DNA of 64,000 bases from Artemia franciscana (taxonomy: Eukaryota; Arthropoda; Branchiopoda; Anostraca; Artemiidae), in contig NC_088864.1 in the NCBI RefSeq assembly GCF_032884065.1, positions 20,105,999-20,169,998 of the forward strand, written 5' to 3'. Positions 1 to 13,889 of this stretch are shown here, in pieces. Position numbers and translations under genes: made by a program. The notes under the pieces were generated by a model. The model searched no databases, was not told the origin of the DNA, and saw nothing but the letters and a program-made list of their open reading frames with translations. Position 1 is the first letter of the stretch. The number at the start of each line of letters is the position of its first letter.

Positions 1-155
1 AAGTTTGATTCTTTCTCGCAACTCTACTTTTTAAAACAATAAAAAACTTTAGCGTAAGGAGCGGGGTGTCGAGGAGGAAAAGCCCCTTTCATATACGGAG
101 TAATTTCTGTTCGTTTTAAGTTTTAATGTCGCTCCTTACTTTCATTTAAAAAAAC
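1..155 (+). repeat. Foldback-headed repeat family, right head arm (partial)
   Basis: This is the right half of the palindromic head of the repeat family seen complete at 19847-20130. It contains the marker strings ctttagcgtaaggagcgggg and gttttaagttttaatgtcgc, followed by the cttgttttttt end. The left arm lies outside the window. Confidence 0.8.
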
Positions 156-1517
156 TTGTTTTTTTTATTTAATAATACAAAAACTGATTTGTCTGCTATA
201 ATCAATGAAGAAAATAGACAAAACTGGATTATCCACAGCATAACACCAACTCTGAGTGGGAGGACAATGCTTGTGGTTCTGAAAACAGAGCTCTGGAACA
301 AACAACACAATTTGAAAAGAAAAAAAAAACATGTCAGTGGTCAAAGGAAAAGTCTGCAAATGGGATGAGAAATTGCAATTTTAAGCATGACATTTTGAAT
401 GGACAGGCGTGGAGGAAGAGTGTGTGCAGGTGATTTGCTTCAGATGGTTTATTGCAGCAGTGAGTTGTTAATTCGAGTAATAGTTTGTAGGCTATTTTTT
501 TTATATATCAAAATAAGTTTATTTTTATTAAGTTTATATCAATTATTTTTATTTTCTAATAATATATGTTTTAATCATAGTTCCATTTTTAAAGGTTTGG
601 TTAATATTGTGTTTGTATTGCTCTTTACATACAATACATTACCATGAAATGTTGCGAAAATAAAGACCAAATTAAAATTCATATGACTAAAAATGAACTG
701 TTATAAAATGTCTGGGGGGGGTGCGCCTTCAGTCCTGTTACCAAGTATATAAAATACATTAATGATATAGGACACCCATTTTGGATAAAAATAAATTTGA
801 ATGGGACTGTGGTATGTATATTTGTTTGTGACGGCTAAAGTCTTGAGCTGTTTACGATCTTTCCCTAAGCAAAGCGAGAGCTATAAAAAATTGCGAAGAG
901 TGCTTACTGCTACTTCCTTTGCTTGGCTGGGGCTTTTACCCACATCAAAAGGCTCCTTTGCCATCCCTATTTTCGTTTGGCTATTATTCAGTGCTTAATC
1001 TATTTTAGCTTCTGATGTGGTATTGAGGTTGCAAGAAGTTATTTTTCTAGTGAAAATTTTCTTGATTCTAATAGATTACATCCATTCTCATGTTTTCAAG
1101 ATTATTCAGCTTAAAATCTGTTTCTTGCTAGGTTAGTTCAGTTGTTTTTCCAATGTACAGAAACACACGCACTTTATTTGTATAAATACTGGTATTATAG
1201 AAGTTTTTTCTAGACATACATAATTATTCAAAAAAAAATATTACCTAGTTTGCTTTAACTTGCAGGGAATGACCTGGGGGACGTATTTAATAGTGGAATT
1301 GTGAGGATTATTATATCTGTATTTATTTTTCCCCAGTGAGCATTTTCTTGTTGTTTTTTATTTAGATTAGGCCTATTGCCTTAATTTCCAAATACGATCA
1401 TAATATTTGGAACATAATTGCATATTATTGTGCTTTTGTATTATCCTTGCCTCAAGTGCTGCTTCATTAAAGATACTCTAGTTTAGTCTAATTTTATTTA
1501 CATCTTGTATCTTTCAG
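156..1517. other. Non-coding stretch, possibly intron or 5' flank of the TAB-like gene
   Basis: I see no convincing gene here. Short ORFs occur but have no recognisable motif and biased AT-rich composition. The last bases (1495-1517) form a pyrimidine-rich tract ending in ttcag, a good splice acceptor, so at least the end of this stretch is probably intron. Confidence 0.5.
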
Positions 1518-1992
1518 GCATTCCTTGTATAATCTGATTTGTTGCTGTTAATGGAAAAGCCCCCTGTTTCACATGCTTACCAACATTCCAACCTAAGAAA
1601 AGGGCGATCCATAACATCCATAAACTTTTCTTTGAGACCTTCATCAGAGACTCATTTTAATAGCGTGAGTTTGAGGCATGATAATGGGTTGAACAGTACA
1701 GTCTCACTTGGTAAACATTGTAACCGTGCCAGTGTTCAAATATCAATAGACTCCTCTGCTCGAACTATATCAGCATCGTGTGTAAGTTTTCCGACATCAG
1801 CTCAGGGTGGGCCCGCTCAAAACAAAAGGAATAGTTTTAGTGTACCTAATTCTCCTTCTACTAGCCGAACTAGTCCTCTTGTCTTAAGACCCTATGCCAA
1901 TCGATCAATTATACCTTCAAGGTACAGGATGCATCAGCAGAACAGCCTTGTTCCTATAGCAAATCGTCCATTTGATGCTGGGGATCTGCAGG
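1518..1992 (+). CDS. TAB2/TAB3-like protein, Ser/Pro/Arg-rich exon (coding from ATG 1551)
   Basis: An exon bounded by a good acceptor (pyrimidine tract, ttcag at 1513-1517) and a good donor (cagg|gtaaga at 1993). The reading frame has a stop at 1530-1532, so translation most likely starts at ATG 1551 and the first 33 bases are leader. The 147 encoded residues are a low-complexity, Ser-, Asn-, Arg- and Pro-rich region with no fold that I recognise, such as the motif [11 protein letters not shown]. The exon ends in phase 1 and joins in frame to the exon at 6549. Together they give a 237-residue protein whose second half is a coiled coil like that of TAK1-binding proteins, which also have a long Ser-rich middle region. 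The N-terminal CUE domain of TAB2/3 is not visible; it may lie on exons outside the window or be absent from this isoform. A naive reading through the donor runs into a (TA)n repeat and gives a false poly-Ile-Tyr tail. Confidence 0.55.
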
Positions 1993-2038
1993 GTAAGACT
2001 GAAATATTATTACTGTTATATATACATATACCCGCACG

Positions 2039-2374
<336 letters not shown>

Positions 2375-2683
2375 CCTACTATTTGACGTTGTGTTAATTC
2401 AACTTTTTGTGGTTATTAATTACGACTTTTTGTGGTTATTAATTAAATAAAAAAAAAAAATCAATTTGATACTTTCAAAGCGTCTTTTTTTGCTTATTAC
2501 AGTTTAGTTACTATTAAAGTTTTAGTTACTTATTAAAGTTTAGTTAACTTTTAGTTACTATTTTTTTGCACACTAAATTTTGCAAAATAAATAATTTTGT
2601 TTTGCCAATTAAATTTTAATGCTGGATTTTTGTTCACTAAGGTTTAATACAAAAGTTTTTTTACTGCTAAATAAATTTGACGA

Positions 2684-4990
2684 ATTTTTATGGCACTTGG
2701 TATTAACCAAGTTACACATAGCAATCGCAAATTTTGTCTGTCTGTCGGACCTGGTTTTGCTACCTTAGGCACTTCCAGGTAAGCTAGGACGACGAAATTT
2801 GGCAGGCGTATCAGGGACCGGACCAGATTATATTAGAAAGAGTGGTTTTCCTGATTTGACCACTTGGGGGGGGGGGAGTGAGGGGCGCGTTAATTCGGAA
2901 AAAATAGAAAAATTGAAGTATTTTTAACTTACGTACGGTTGATCAGATCTCAATGAAATTCGATGTTTGGATGGATATCGTGTCTCAGAGCTGTTATTTT
3001 AAATCCCGATCGGATCTGGTAACATTGGGAGGGGAGTTGGGAGGGGGAAACCTAAAATCTTGGAAAACACTTAGAGTGGAGGGATCGGGATGAAACTTGA
3101 TGGGAAAAATAAGCACAAGTCCTTGATACATGATTGACATAACCGGAACGGATTCGCTCTCTTTGTGGTAGTTGAGGGGGGTTAATTCTGGAAAATCAGA
3201 AAAAATGAGGTATTTTTAACTTACGAATGGGTGATCGGATCTCAATGAAATTTGATATTTAGAAGGATATAGTGTCTCAGAGCTCTTATTTTAAATCCCG
3301 AACATATCTGGTGACATTGGGGGGGGGGAAACCTAAAACTTGGAAAACACTGATAGTGGAGGGATCGGGATGAAACTTGGTGGGTAAAATAAGCACAAGT
3401 CCCAGATATATGATTGACATAACCGGAACGGATTCGCTCTCTTTGTGGTAGTTGGGGGGGGGGGTCAATTTGAAAAATTAGAAAAATTAGGTATTTTTAA
3501 TGTACGGACGGGTGATCGGATCTCAATGAAATTTGATATTTAGAAGGATATCCTGTCTCAGAGCTCTTATTTTAAATCCCGACCGGATCTGGTGACATTG
3601 GGAGGGGGAAACCTAAAACTTGGAAAACACTTAGAGTGAAGGGATCGGGATGAAACTTGGTGGGAAAAATAAGCAAAAGTCCTAGATACATGATTGACAT
3701 AACCGGAACGGGTTCGCTCTCTTTGGGGTAGTTGGGGGGGGGGTAAATGAGGTATTTTTAACTTACGAACAGGTGATCGGATCTCGATGAAATTTGATAT
3801 TTAGAAGGGTATCGTGTCTCAAAGCTCTTATTTTAAGTCCCGACCGGATCTGGTGACATTGGGGGGGGGGAGTTTGGGGTGGGGGACAATAAAATCATGG
3901 AAAACGCTTAGATTGGAGGGATTGGGATGAAACTTGGTGGGAAGAATAAACAGAAGTCTTAGATACGTGATTTACATAATTGGAACGGATCTGCTCTATT
4001 GGGGGGGGGGGGTTAATTCTGAAAAATGAGAAAAATGACGTATTTTTAGCTTACGAAGAAGTGATCGGATCTTCAAGAAACTTCATATTTAGAAGGACCT
4101 CGTGACTCAGATCTCATTTTAAATATCAACCGGATCCAGCGTAATTGGGGGGGGGGCAGTTGAGGGGAACCGGAAATCTTAGAAAATACTTAAAGCGGTG
4201 AGATCAGGATGAAACTGGATGGGAAGAATAAAAACCTGTCTAAGACACGTGACTGACATAATCGGATCGGATCTGCTCTCTTTGGTGGAGTTGGGGGGGG
4301 GGGGTAATTTTGAAAATTGAGGTATTTGTAACTTACGAAAGGGTGACCAGATCTTAATGAAATTTAGAAAGATCTTGCGCTTTAAAGCTCTAATTTTAAA
4401 TTCCGACCAGATCCCGTGACATTGGGGGGAGTTGGAGGGGGAAACCGGAATTCTTGGAAAACGTGAAAATTGGGGTATTTTTATTTTACGAATAGGTGAT
4501 CTGGTCTTAATGAAATTTGATATTTAGAAGGAATTCATGTCTCAGAGCTCTTATTTCGAATCCCGACCAGATCTTTTGACATTGGGGGAGTTGGAGGGGG
4601 AAATCTTGGAAAACACTTGGAGTGGAGGAATCGGGATGAAGCTTGGTGAATAGAATCAGCAAACGTCTTGATATGTGATTGACGGAACCGTACTGAACTT
4701 GCTCTCTTCGGGGGAGTTAGGGGGAGGGGTTCAGTGATTCGGTGAGTTTGGTGCTTCTGGACATGCTAGGACGATGAAAATTGGTAGGCGTGTCAGGGAG
4801 CTGCACAAATTGACGTGATAAAGTCGTTTTCCCAGATTGGACCATCTGGGGAGCTAAAGGGAGAGGAAAAATTAGAAAAATTAGGTATTTATAACTTACG
4901 AGTGGGTGATCGGATCTTAATGAATTTTAATATTTAGAAGGACATCGTAACTCAGAGCTCTTATTTTAAATCCTGACCGGCATTAAGCCT
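2684..4990. repeat. G-rich tandem-unit repeat, copy 1 (about 8 units)
   Basis: Begins with the palindrome cttggtattaaccaag and a gtctgtctgtcgg stretch, followed by about eight degenerate units of roughly 150-400 bp. Each unit carries cttacgaa..ggtgatcgg, a core like gtgtctcagagctcttattt, a G-run of 6-12 bases, and ggaaaacacttagagtgg. It ends at ccggcattaagcctct. The same family occurs at 15358-16350 and 54418-56480. No protein-coding capacity is seen. Confidence 0.9.
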
Positions 4991-4997
4991 CTTATTT

Positions 4998-5330
4998 TTC
5001 TTTTACATGTGCCTGTTACAATACTATTTTTACTAATACTACTACTGCTACTTAACTAGGCTTAGAGTATTAAGGTGAAAAGGGCGTCAAAAGGGGTCAA
5101 AAGTGTACATCTGCTATATTTTGGAACGACTTACCGTGTCAAGGTGAAATTTAGGGGCATCACAAAAGGGATGTTCAACTGACCGAAAAGAAAAATGTAC
5201 GTGCTACTACCGCTTTTAATACTGCTGTTGCTACTGGTACTACTACTACTAATTCAACACTAATTCTGCAACTACTGTGATACCAGTACTATTAAGGCTA
5301 AGTCTACGAAGGATTTTACTTTTCAAAGAA
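4998..5330 (-). repeat. (CTA)-rich dispersed repeat unit, single copy
   Basis: A single unit of the family that forms the inverted repeat at 46826-53290. It closely matches 52200-52500, including the strings gtattaaggtgaaaagggcg and gataccagtactattaaggc, with ctactactac tracts between them. It abuts the end of the G-rich tandem repeat. Confidence 0.8.
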
Positions 5331-6548
5331 AAGTAAAAAGGTAAAGGTTTAAAGCAAGAAGGTTTTCAAAGCAGTGTCGAGTAGAAATAATATTCAGATA
5401 ATAAGTCAAGCGTAAAACCCAAAACGAACAGAAACTACGATATCTAATCAAGTCAGACTTAGAGCAAAGAGAAATTATGTTTAACAGGGGTATGGCTAAC
5501 GCCCTCTATATTCTCCAAAGATTAAAACGTGAATTGCACTTTACTGAAAAAAATTTCATTTCCAGTTACGTGTTTTATTTGTCATTAACTTAAAAGCATT
5601 TCTTTCACAAAAGAAGTTTTCAGAGAAAGGGGAAGAGCTGCATTAAACCTAGGATGAGCAGAAATAAAGTCAATTGTAATTCATGTGTAAACCAAACATA
5701 AACCACTGTCGATAAATAAGCGAAACTCAATACGAACAGAAATTATAATAAATCACCAAGTTAAACTTAAAACGAACACTAGCTACCACGGACAGAAGTA
5801 GGGCTAACGCCTCCTATGCCTTATAAAGACCGGAACGTCATTTGCACTTTGAAAAACATCTTTTGTGGAAGTTTTTTTTCAATTATTTTGGAAAATACGA
5901 GTGGATAAAGAATTAGTTGTTTCTGAGCAGGAATAGTGTATTTTGAGACTGTTTCAAGGAGTGGATCGATTTTTTTTTCTGAAGAAAAAATTTTCTTGAC
6001 AGAATCTCAGCATTGACAGTATTGACAGGCACAGCGTTGAATTGAATGCGAAGTTTCACCGAAAAAGTTTTTTTTTGGTGAAACAGCTAAAATGTTGCTG
6101 CAACACATCATGTTTCCCAGGCACCAAAAGTCTGATTAAGTCTATGCTGGCGCATGGAGTTTGATCATGAATTCTAATGGTATCGACGGATCTTGTTAAA
6201 AGTGTGAAAGTAAGCTAGAATAATCAACTAAATTTTACTGTATATAAGAATATTAGAAAATCTATTTTTCATCTTTCATTGCTTTTGGTGAAATTTTAGT
6301 TTAACCGTAGTTAAGAACGGAATGTGAAGGCTTTTACTTGAAAGTATTTGAAATAAGGGATTCTTGGCTTACTTGGTTTGTTTGCTTTACTAGCTACCGT
6401 CAGTCGGTCGAAACACACAGGAAAAATAGGAAAAAAGTATTTCCAGGCTTCAGCATTAGAATGCTGAATTCAAAGGGAAACTTATGTGCGAACCAATAGC
6501 TTAAAAATGCTTTTGAAAGTGTAAAGGTTCTATAGATTGTATTTGTAG
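5331..6548. other. Intron remainder without recognisable feature
   Basis: AT-rich sequence with no motif I can name, apart from short runs that resemble the dispersed repeats. The last bases, ending tatttgtag at 6548, form a splice acceptor. Confidence 0.5.
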
Positions 6549-6820
6549 GTATTCTTATGTCACAAATGGACAGATGCTCTGAGCTCCGACGGCAACTCGA
6601 ATACGAACGTTTCCGACTCCAGCAGCTACGCCAGGATGTAAATTTTCTTGAACAAACCCTGTTTCAAAGCCGACGTCGCCTCGAATATAATCTTAGTTTA
6701 TCGCGACATTGTCCAGAAAGATTAAGCACCCTTAGAGAAGAAAATGAAAAGTTGAAAGTGCTCTGTGATAGACTTCTAAAAGAGATGGATGGAGGACAGC
6801 GAACGGTATCAGTCCCTTAA
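6549..6820 (+). CDS. TAB2/TAB3-like protein, coiled-coil exon
   Basis: An acceptor at 6547-6548 leaves two bases that complete the phase-1 codon of the exon ending at 1992. The frame is open for 90 residues to TAA 6818-6820. The segment is an amphipathic coiled coil: heptad leucines, an ERFRLQQLRQDVNFLE stretch, an SRRR turn, a short linker with Pro, then LREENEKLKVLCDRLLKEMD. This order (E/R-rich helix, RRR, short loop, LR-x-x-N-x-x-L...KE-x-D) is the pattern of the coiled coil in TAB2/TAB3, which in the known family binds TAK1 (MAP3K7) and couples ubiquitin signals to NF-kB/JNK activation. The family's C-terminal NZF zinc finger is not present. A weak donor at 6806 (acg|gtatca) could link to a later exon, in which case the last five residues before the stop are intronic. 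I searched by eye to about 12500 and found no NZF exon. Other long coiled-coil families cannot be excluded. Confidence 0.5.
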
Positions 6821-7766
6821 AAAGAGTTATTGCTGTTTAAAATCTAGTCCACCCAGAAGGCAACATACGACGCTCCAATGCCATAAGAAACCATTGTTTG
6901 CCGTCGACTTTTTTTCTTCGTGACCTTAAATTTTCTTATAATAATGAACTGAAATAATTTTCTGTGTATTTTTAGCAATTAGAAAATGCGGGGTGATTAG
7001 AATGGGCTTTATAGAATGTGGGATGAAACTAAAGTTTGTATTAATCAAATTTAAGTTATCTCAAAATATATAAAACCTTTCCATCATGGTGTTCTACTTG
7101 AAATTGGATCCAAAGGTTCTCACAACTGACTAGATATTTTTAAACGAAAAAAACTTTTATTTACTCTTGCATATTTGTTGGACTTGATTTTTTGTGGGTG
7201 TGTGTTTAGATTTGTATGCAATCATGATAAATGACCCTAACTGCATAATTGCACACAAGTCTCACCCTTATGATGAGTGGATGGATTAGAGGGGGTTGCG
7301 TTGGGGGTAAAAATGAAAAAGGTGCGTTTTATGGACAGGGAAAATTTTTCTAGTTTTAAAAAGAGGAGGGTTCTTTAAAAGGTATCACCAACCTCCTCCC
7401 CTCTTATGTGCAAGTGTTTTGACCTGGTTGTAAAAAATATATCCCTCCCCAACGGAAAATGTAAGATTCATGGCTTCAGACTGGGATTTAGGCCCTCTGT
7501 TGAATTTTTATTGCAGTTAGCTATCTATGAGGAGAGTCTAACTCACTGTCCAGAACCTTGAATAGAAAGTCCTGACTTTGTGGACGGTTTTTTCCTCCAG
7601 CAGACGAAGGTCATTCGAGACGATCGAGTTCAAATCTGCAAAGGAAGAAAGTTGGACTAAAAATGATTTTAAAAACTTTGGATTCAGTTTTGTAGAATAT
7701 ATTTGTGATTTCCATAGACATATCAATAAATGATTGACACAAATAATTCTTATGGTGTATTTTAGG
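6821..7766. other. Non-coding, no feature recognised
   Basis: AT-rich sequence. Two overlapping antisense ORFs of about 62 residues near 7540-7800 have no motif and overlap the inverted repeat that starts at 7767, so I do not call them genes. Confidence 0.5.
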
Positions 7767-8314
7767 AAACCTTATATTGGAAGATGAAGGCCAAGTCACT
7801 CTAAAGAGTGTCCCAAGAATTCTGCCACAGTGTTTTTAGAAACAAATGTCAAAATCTGAGAATTGTTTAATATCTTGACATAAAAATCCCTTTCTTTTGA
7901 GCACTGGGTACCACAATAAGGAGATGTCTTTTATATTTACTAGGGTTTTCAAAGCATTAAAACCCTGTCTTAGCACGAGGGATTGATACTCAGCTTAACA
8001 AAATGAAAAGACTAAGAAGGCAAATTGTACATGCAATTTACGAAACTAGAAAGATGCGAAAATAGATTTAGGACGTGGAGGGAAAGTACAATCGACAAGG
8101 ACACGTACTTAGCTGGTACAGCAGTAATTCTTGGCACTGAAGAGGCACGTTTTATCTTTCCTGTGAATTAAAAAAGGCCAAAGAACTTACTGGCCTTTTT
8201 TAAACAATATTAAACAATTCTCAGATTTTGACATTTGTTTCTAAAAAAAACTGTGGCAGAATTCTTGGGACACTCTTTAGAGTGACTTGGTTTTCATCTT
8301 CCAATATAAGGTTT
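7767..8314. repeat. Foldback element with 107-bp inverted arms
   Basis: Arms 7767-7873 and 8207-8314 are near-perfect inverted copies. The left arm starts aaaccttatattggaagatg and the right arm ends with its complement. The spacer is about 330 bp. A second hairpin (8168-8203, 13-bp stem ttaaaaaaggcca, 10-nt loop) sits at the inner edge of the right arm. This fits a MITE-like foldback element. I see no coding sequence. Confidence 0.85.
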
Positions 8315-8487
8315 CATCTACAAATTGGATAAGTTGCAGTTTCGAAATATCCTTTTGACGAAGCCTTTGTTCTCCTTCCCCCATCACCTAAAAAATCGAA
8401 TATACATTGATGTGCCCTTTGTAAGTGTCCTCGCATCAGTTTTTGTGCCTTTAAATCAAATTGTTTTCATATCTTGGTGCCAATTGT

Positions 8488-8552
8488 TGTGATAATTATA
8501 GTTCTAATTATAGTTCAATTATAGTTCTATTATAGTTCCTCAATTATAGTTC
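8488..8552. repeat. Minisatellite, (aattatagttct)n-like
   Basis: Five to six tandem copies of a 10-12-bp unit around attatagttc. The function, if any, is unknown. Confidence 0.85.
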
Positions 8553-8857
8553 TAAAAATGAAACGTTCTGATGAGAGGAGTTGCTTCATTAGCGTGCCTT
8601 CTCATTGACAAAACTTTCAAAAAGTAATCCCGTCACGATGTAGTGTCTTTTTTTTCGTAAGTAAAAAATTTATAGCTGACCCAATTCACTTCCATCTTGT
8701 ATTCTTCTTTTGATTTCGAAACATCCATCCTGTGAATGGACGAATCCTTTCACAGTGAAGGTACTATGAATCCTTTCTATAAGGTAATTATATGCCTGCC
8801 TCTTTTACATGTGATGGGCGGATTTCAATAGTTCTTGTATTTTAGACTGAACCGATT

Positions 8858-10224
<1,367 letters not shown>

Positions 10225-10440
10225 TCAGTTCTTTAAGAGCGACCCCTGAAACAAGGGCCGTTTAATCAGAACAAGAAGAAATTTTATTTAAAAATACAAA
10301 ACAACTGTAGCGCGAAGAGCGAGATATTGAGGAGGGGTAATCCCCTTTAAATACGTAATTATTTCTGTTTGTTTTAAGTTTTGTTATTGCTCCTTACTTT
10401 CCGCTAAAAAACTTGTTTTTTTTAATCATTTGGAAGGGAG
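10225..10440 (+). repeat. Foldback-headed repeat family, head fragment
   Basis: Contains the markers gcgaagagcgagatattgag and ttaagttttgttattgctcc and the cttgttttttt end of the family head. It is more diverged than the copies at 19847 or 25240. Confidence 0.75.
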
Positions 10441-12277
10441 GATTTTTTTTTGCTTTTGGAGTATAGTTCCAAAAATTTATCTGAGTTTCCCTTTTATTTT
10501 TGTTGGTTTTTTGGGATGTTAGCTTTTTATGCCAAAACTTCGAAGGTAATATTTTATAATCAAGTAATGTTTTTACACTGCAGTTAATGATTTTTGGGGA
10601 AGACTTTAAACAGTGCTGTTTGTTTTGTTTTTTATTCAGAGACGAACTAGAAATCCTTTTCTCGTAAAGTTCTTATTCTGCTTGGACAGGGCAGCAACTT
10701 AAACCTTCATATTCCCTCAGGTACCATCCTTAGGCGCGTTGGTTCAAAACGGTTTCCCAAACTGTTTAATAAGAAGAACAAGGCATCACTGAAGATGCTT
10801 TGACAGGGGTCGTGTTTAGTTAGGAACATCATCAAAGTTGTTGCTTCTTTTACATAAAGGTTGCTTCTTACGTATGGAGAGAATATTACGGTAAGATTAT
10901 TAAGTAAAAAATTTGAATAAGCGAGTTTTCGTAAAAGGTTGCTTCTTACGTATGGAGAGAATATTACGGTAAAACTGTCAAGTAAATAATTTGATTAAGC
11001 AAGTATAACAATAAGTAAACTTTTTAAAATGCAACTTTGGGTGGTTCCAGAACCACATGCCTACGCTTCTCCAACCACTAAGTGGCGAAGGATGGGGGTC
11101 AGGGGCGTAATTTTCTATGGGACAAAGGGGGCAACTGCCCCTCCCAGACCTCAGTTTTCCTCCAGACCCCAGTTTGCCCCCCTAGCTGAAACTTAGTTTC
11201 TCCAAAAATGCTGTCAAAACTAAGATAAGCCTGCATAATTCAAGCATCCACTGAAACAGATCAGTTTTCTTTAGTACATCTACCTTTTTTATTATTATAT
11301 TGTTCGTTTTTCAGTTTTTTCCTGTCATTTTCAATTGATTTGGGAGAATTGGCTCCAACTTTGACCCCCCCCCCCCCGCCCTCACATGATTTTATGATTT
11401 TCCTTGGTGTCCAAGGTACAGAACTGTAATTGTCCTACTAAAGGTTTTCAACCATGCTGATTCCAATGGTGCACAACCTTTGGAGGTTTCCATGTTGTTC
11501 AGAATAGTTAAAAATATCAATGAATTTGCATCCAAGGATAACATCATCCCCAGAGCCCCTGGGATAAGGACCATAAATTATGCCAACTGTCAATTCATTA
11601 CAGTTTATAGTGGAAAATGAGGGACATGCTTTATTGGGAGTCTAGTGGTGTGAATCTCTCAGGAATATTTCCTGGTCAAAAAGATCATCCAAATTTTGCT
11701 GTGGGAAGGGGGGGGGGTTTGGGTCCCGCAAATAAGCCACAATTTTTTTCTAATCAATTTGAAACTGAAAGCCATAGATCCGTGGGGTGAGGGGACTAAT
11801 GTACATAAGAATATTGAAAGGATTGGTCACTCTTCTTACAAAGGGGACTCAATTTTTTTCCGACTAGCCTGAAACTTTGGGCTAATGGGACAACAATGCC
11901 GAAGAAAAAAAATGTAACCCAGAAAAATTTCCCACCACTTCAGATTGAAGGAGCTATTTGAGAAACTTGAGAGTGGGATCTTTCGATTGATGAACTAGCA
12001 ATACTCGATATACGCTCTATATAATAGCCCTGAATTCTATACGGACCGTGCATACATATGTTTGGGGATAAATGTGACGAACGTGGCGATATGACCCCCG
12101 AAACTGGGAAGATACTTATATATGTTTTTGATACCTTTAAATCGACTGGCTGTCTAAAAAAATTTGGTCAGTAGCATTTTTGCCCTGTTTTGACCGAACT
12201 ATCTGTTTTGCAGCCGAAAATGACTGAAATCAACACTTTGCTTAAGTAAGACGTGGATTTCTTTGGCTGTTAAATAA
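10441..12277. other. Repeat-like non-coding stretch
   Basis: No gene recognised. The stretch includes a two-copy tandem duplication (10855-11010) and a C-run at about 11366-11378. Text such as ggggcgtaattttctatggg near 11103 looks like the edge of an unclassified dispersed repeat. Confidence 0.45.
10855..11010. repeat. Tandem duplication of a roughly 78-bp unit
   Basis: Two consecutive copies (about 10855-10932 and 10933-11010) share aaggttgcttcttacgtatg and gagagaatattacggtaa, and diverge slightly at their ends. Confidence 0.85.
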
Positions 12278-13475
12278 AGAATACAAGTTTTTTCAACTAA
12301 AAGTAAGCAGCAACATTAAGAATTATAACGAACTGAAATTATTACGTATATGAAGGGGGTTGCCCCCTCCTCAACACCACTCCCAACATCTTTACGCTAA
12401 AGTTTTTCGTACTGCTAAAGAAGCTTCTTATTGTTTTAATTAATGATTGTTGTGTTTCAGGAGTCATTCTTAAAAAATTAGGACAAAATTCAAATTTTAG
12501 TGTAAAGAGCGAGGTATTTAGGAGGGCCCTTTGTATACGTAATAATTTCTGTTTGTTTTAAGTTCTAATGCTGTTCCTTAGTTTCAATTGAAATAACTTG
12601 CTTTTTTATTCAATTTCTGATCGTTTTATTTATTCAATTTCTGATCGGTTTTTAAGTAATGTCAGGATTATCTGGTCTCACCTCCACGGACTCAATCCTG
12701 GTGGAAAAATACCCCGGACAATTACCCTTAACAACTCCACGCGTAAAATTGAGACGGAAAAGAGAGAGCAAGACATATAAGAAGAAAATTGTATAGGAAT
12801 TCTGAAATCCCCCAGTATATAATTTCCCCCGACAAGTTAAGTCCTGGAAAGTTCCCTCTCCACGGAAAATCGTCCCGTAGAAAACTCCCAGCAGAAAACG
12901 CGTCCCCGCCCTCATCCGAGAATACATGCATACTTCCCAATAACAAATACTGTGCGCAAACAATGGGCAAGTTCTATAACTTAAAGACCTTTCCCCTGGG
13001 GATGTGGGGGGTGGTCATGTTATATCCAAAGGCATAGCTATTGGGCCTTTCAACTATGATGAACAAAATAGCTATCTCAAAATATTGATCGAAAAAAACA
13101 AACAAGTAAACACGCATCCGTGATCTTTTTCTTGTGGCAAAAAATACAAAATTCCACATTTTGCAGATAGGAGCTTGTAACCTCTACAGTATGGTTCTCT
13201 GATACGCTGAATCTGACGGTGTGATTTGCATTTGGATTCTATGACTTTTAGAGGGTGTTTTTCCTTTTTCCTGAAAATTAGGCAAATTTCCTCAGGCTTG
13301 TAGCCTTTGATGGGTAGGACTAAACTTAATGAAACTTGTATATTTGAAATCAACATAATAATAAAATCCTTTGGTATATGTATGGGTATCAAAATTCCGT
13401 TTTTTAGAGTTTCGATTACTTTTGAACCGGGTCGCTCCTTACTTACAGTTAGTTACCACAGACTGAGCTATAAGT
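12278..13475 (+). mobile_element. Foldback-headed repeat family, full-length diverged copy
   Basis: Runs from the head (aagttttttcaactaaaagt) through a doubled attcaatttctgatcg, then the body with short Pro/Lys-rich pseudo-frames, to the terminal hairpin, here degraded (acagttagttaccacagact at about 13446). The overlapping ORFs on both strands at 12598-13519 lie inside this non-coding repeat and are not genes. Confidence 0.8.
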
Positions 13476-13889
13476 TTTATATAATGAACTTCCATTTTGT
13501 TGACTGGTTATATGTTTAGGGATGATTGTGGCACCCGACGGCAATATAGCTTTTCAATAATTCTAAAGCGACTGACGCTAGTCTATCTGACATCTTGAAT
13601 TTTGTGCTAAGATTTTAATGAAGATCCTACCTCCTTTCGGGGGGGGGTCCCTTTTTTATTTTCGGTAAATTTTCTGGAGCTTGTAGCTTTTTATGGGTAA
13701 ATTAAAATTTAGTGAAAATTAAATCTATCAAATCCCCTTTAAAACGAAATATTCTTATTAATTTATTGTTGTTAAATTTAGTTTTAGATTTTTTGTTACT
13801 ATACACACATCTTGTTCTTAACTTACATTTTGTTACCATAAGCTGTTTAGTAAGTTTGAAATAAATTTATGTCTTTTTTCCATACAATT
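13476..13889. other. Non-coding, no feature recognised
   Basis: AT-rich spacer between two foldback-headed repeat copies. It may include tail sequence of the preceding copy; I see no gene. Confidence 0.4.

Noticed and set aside
8168..8203. Hairpin followed by a T-rich stretch resembling a bacterial terminator
   Set aside because: The genome is eukaryotic, and the hairpin belongs to the foldback element at 7767-8314.
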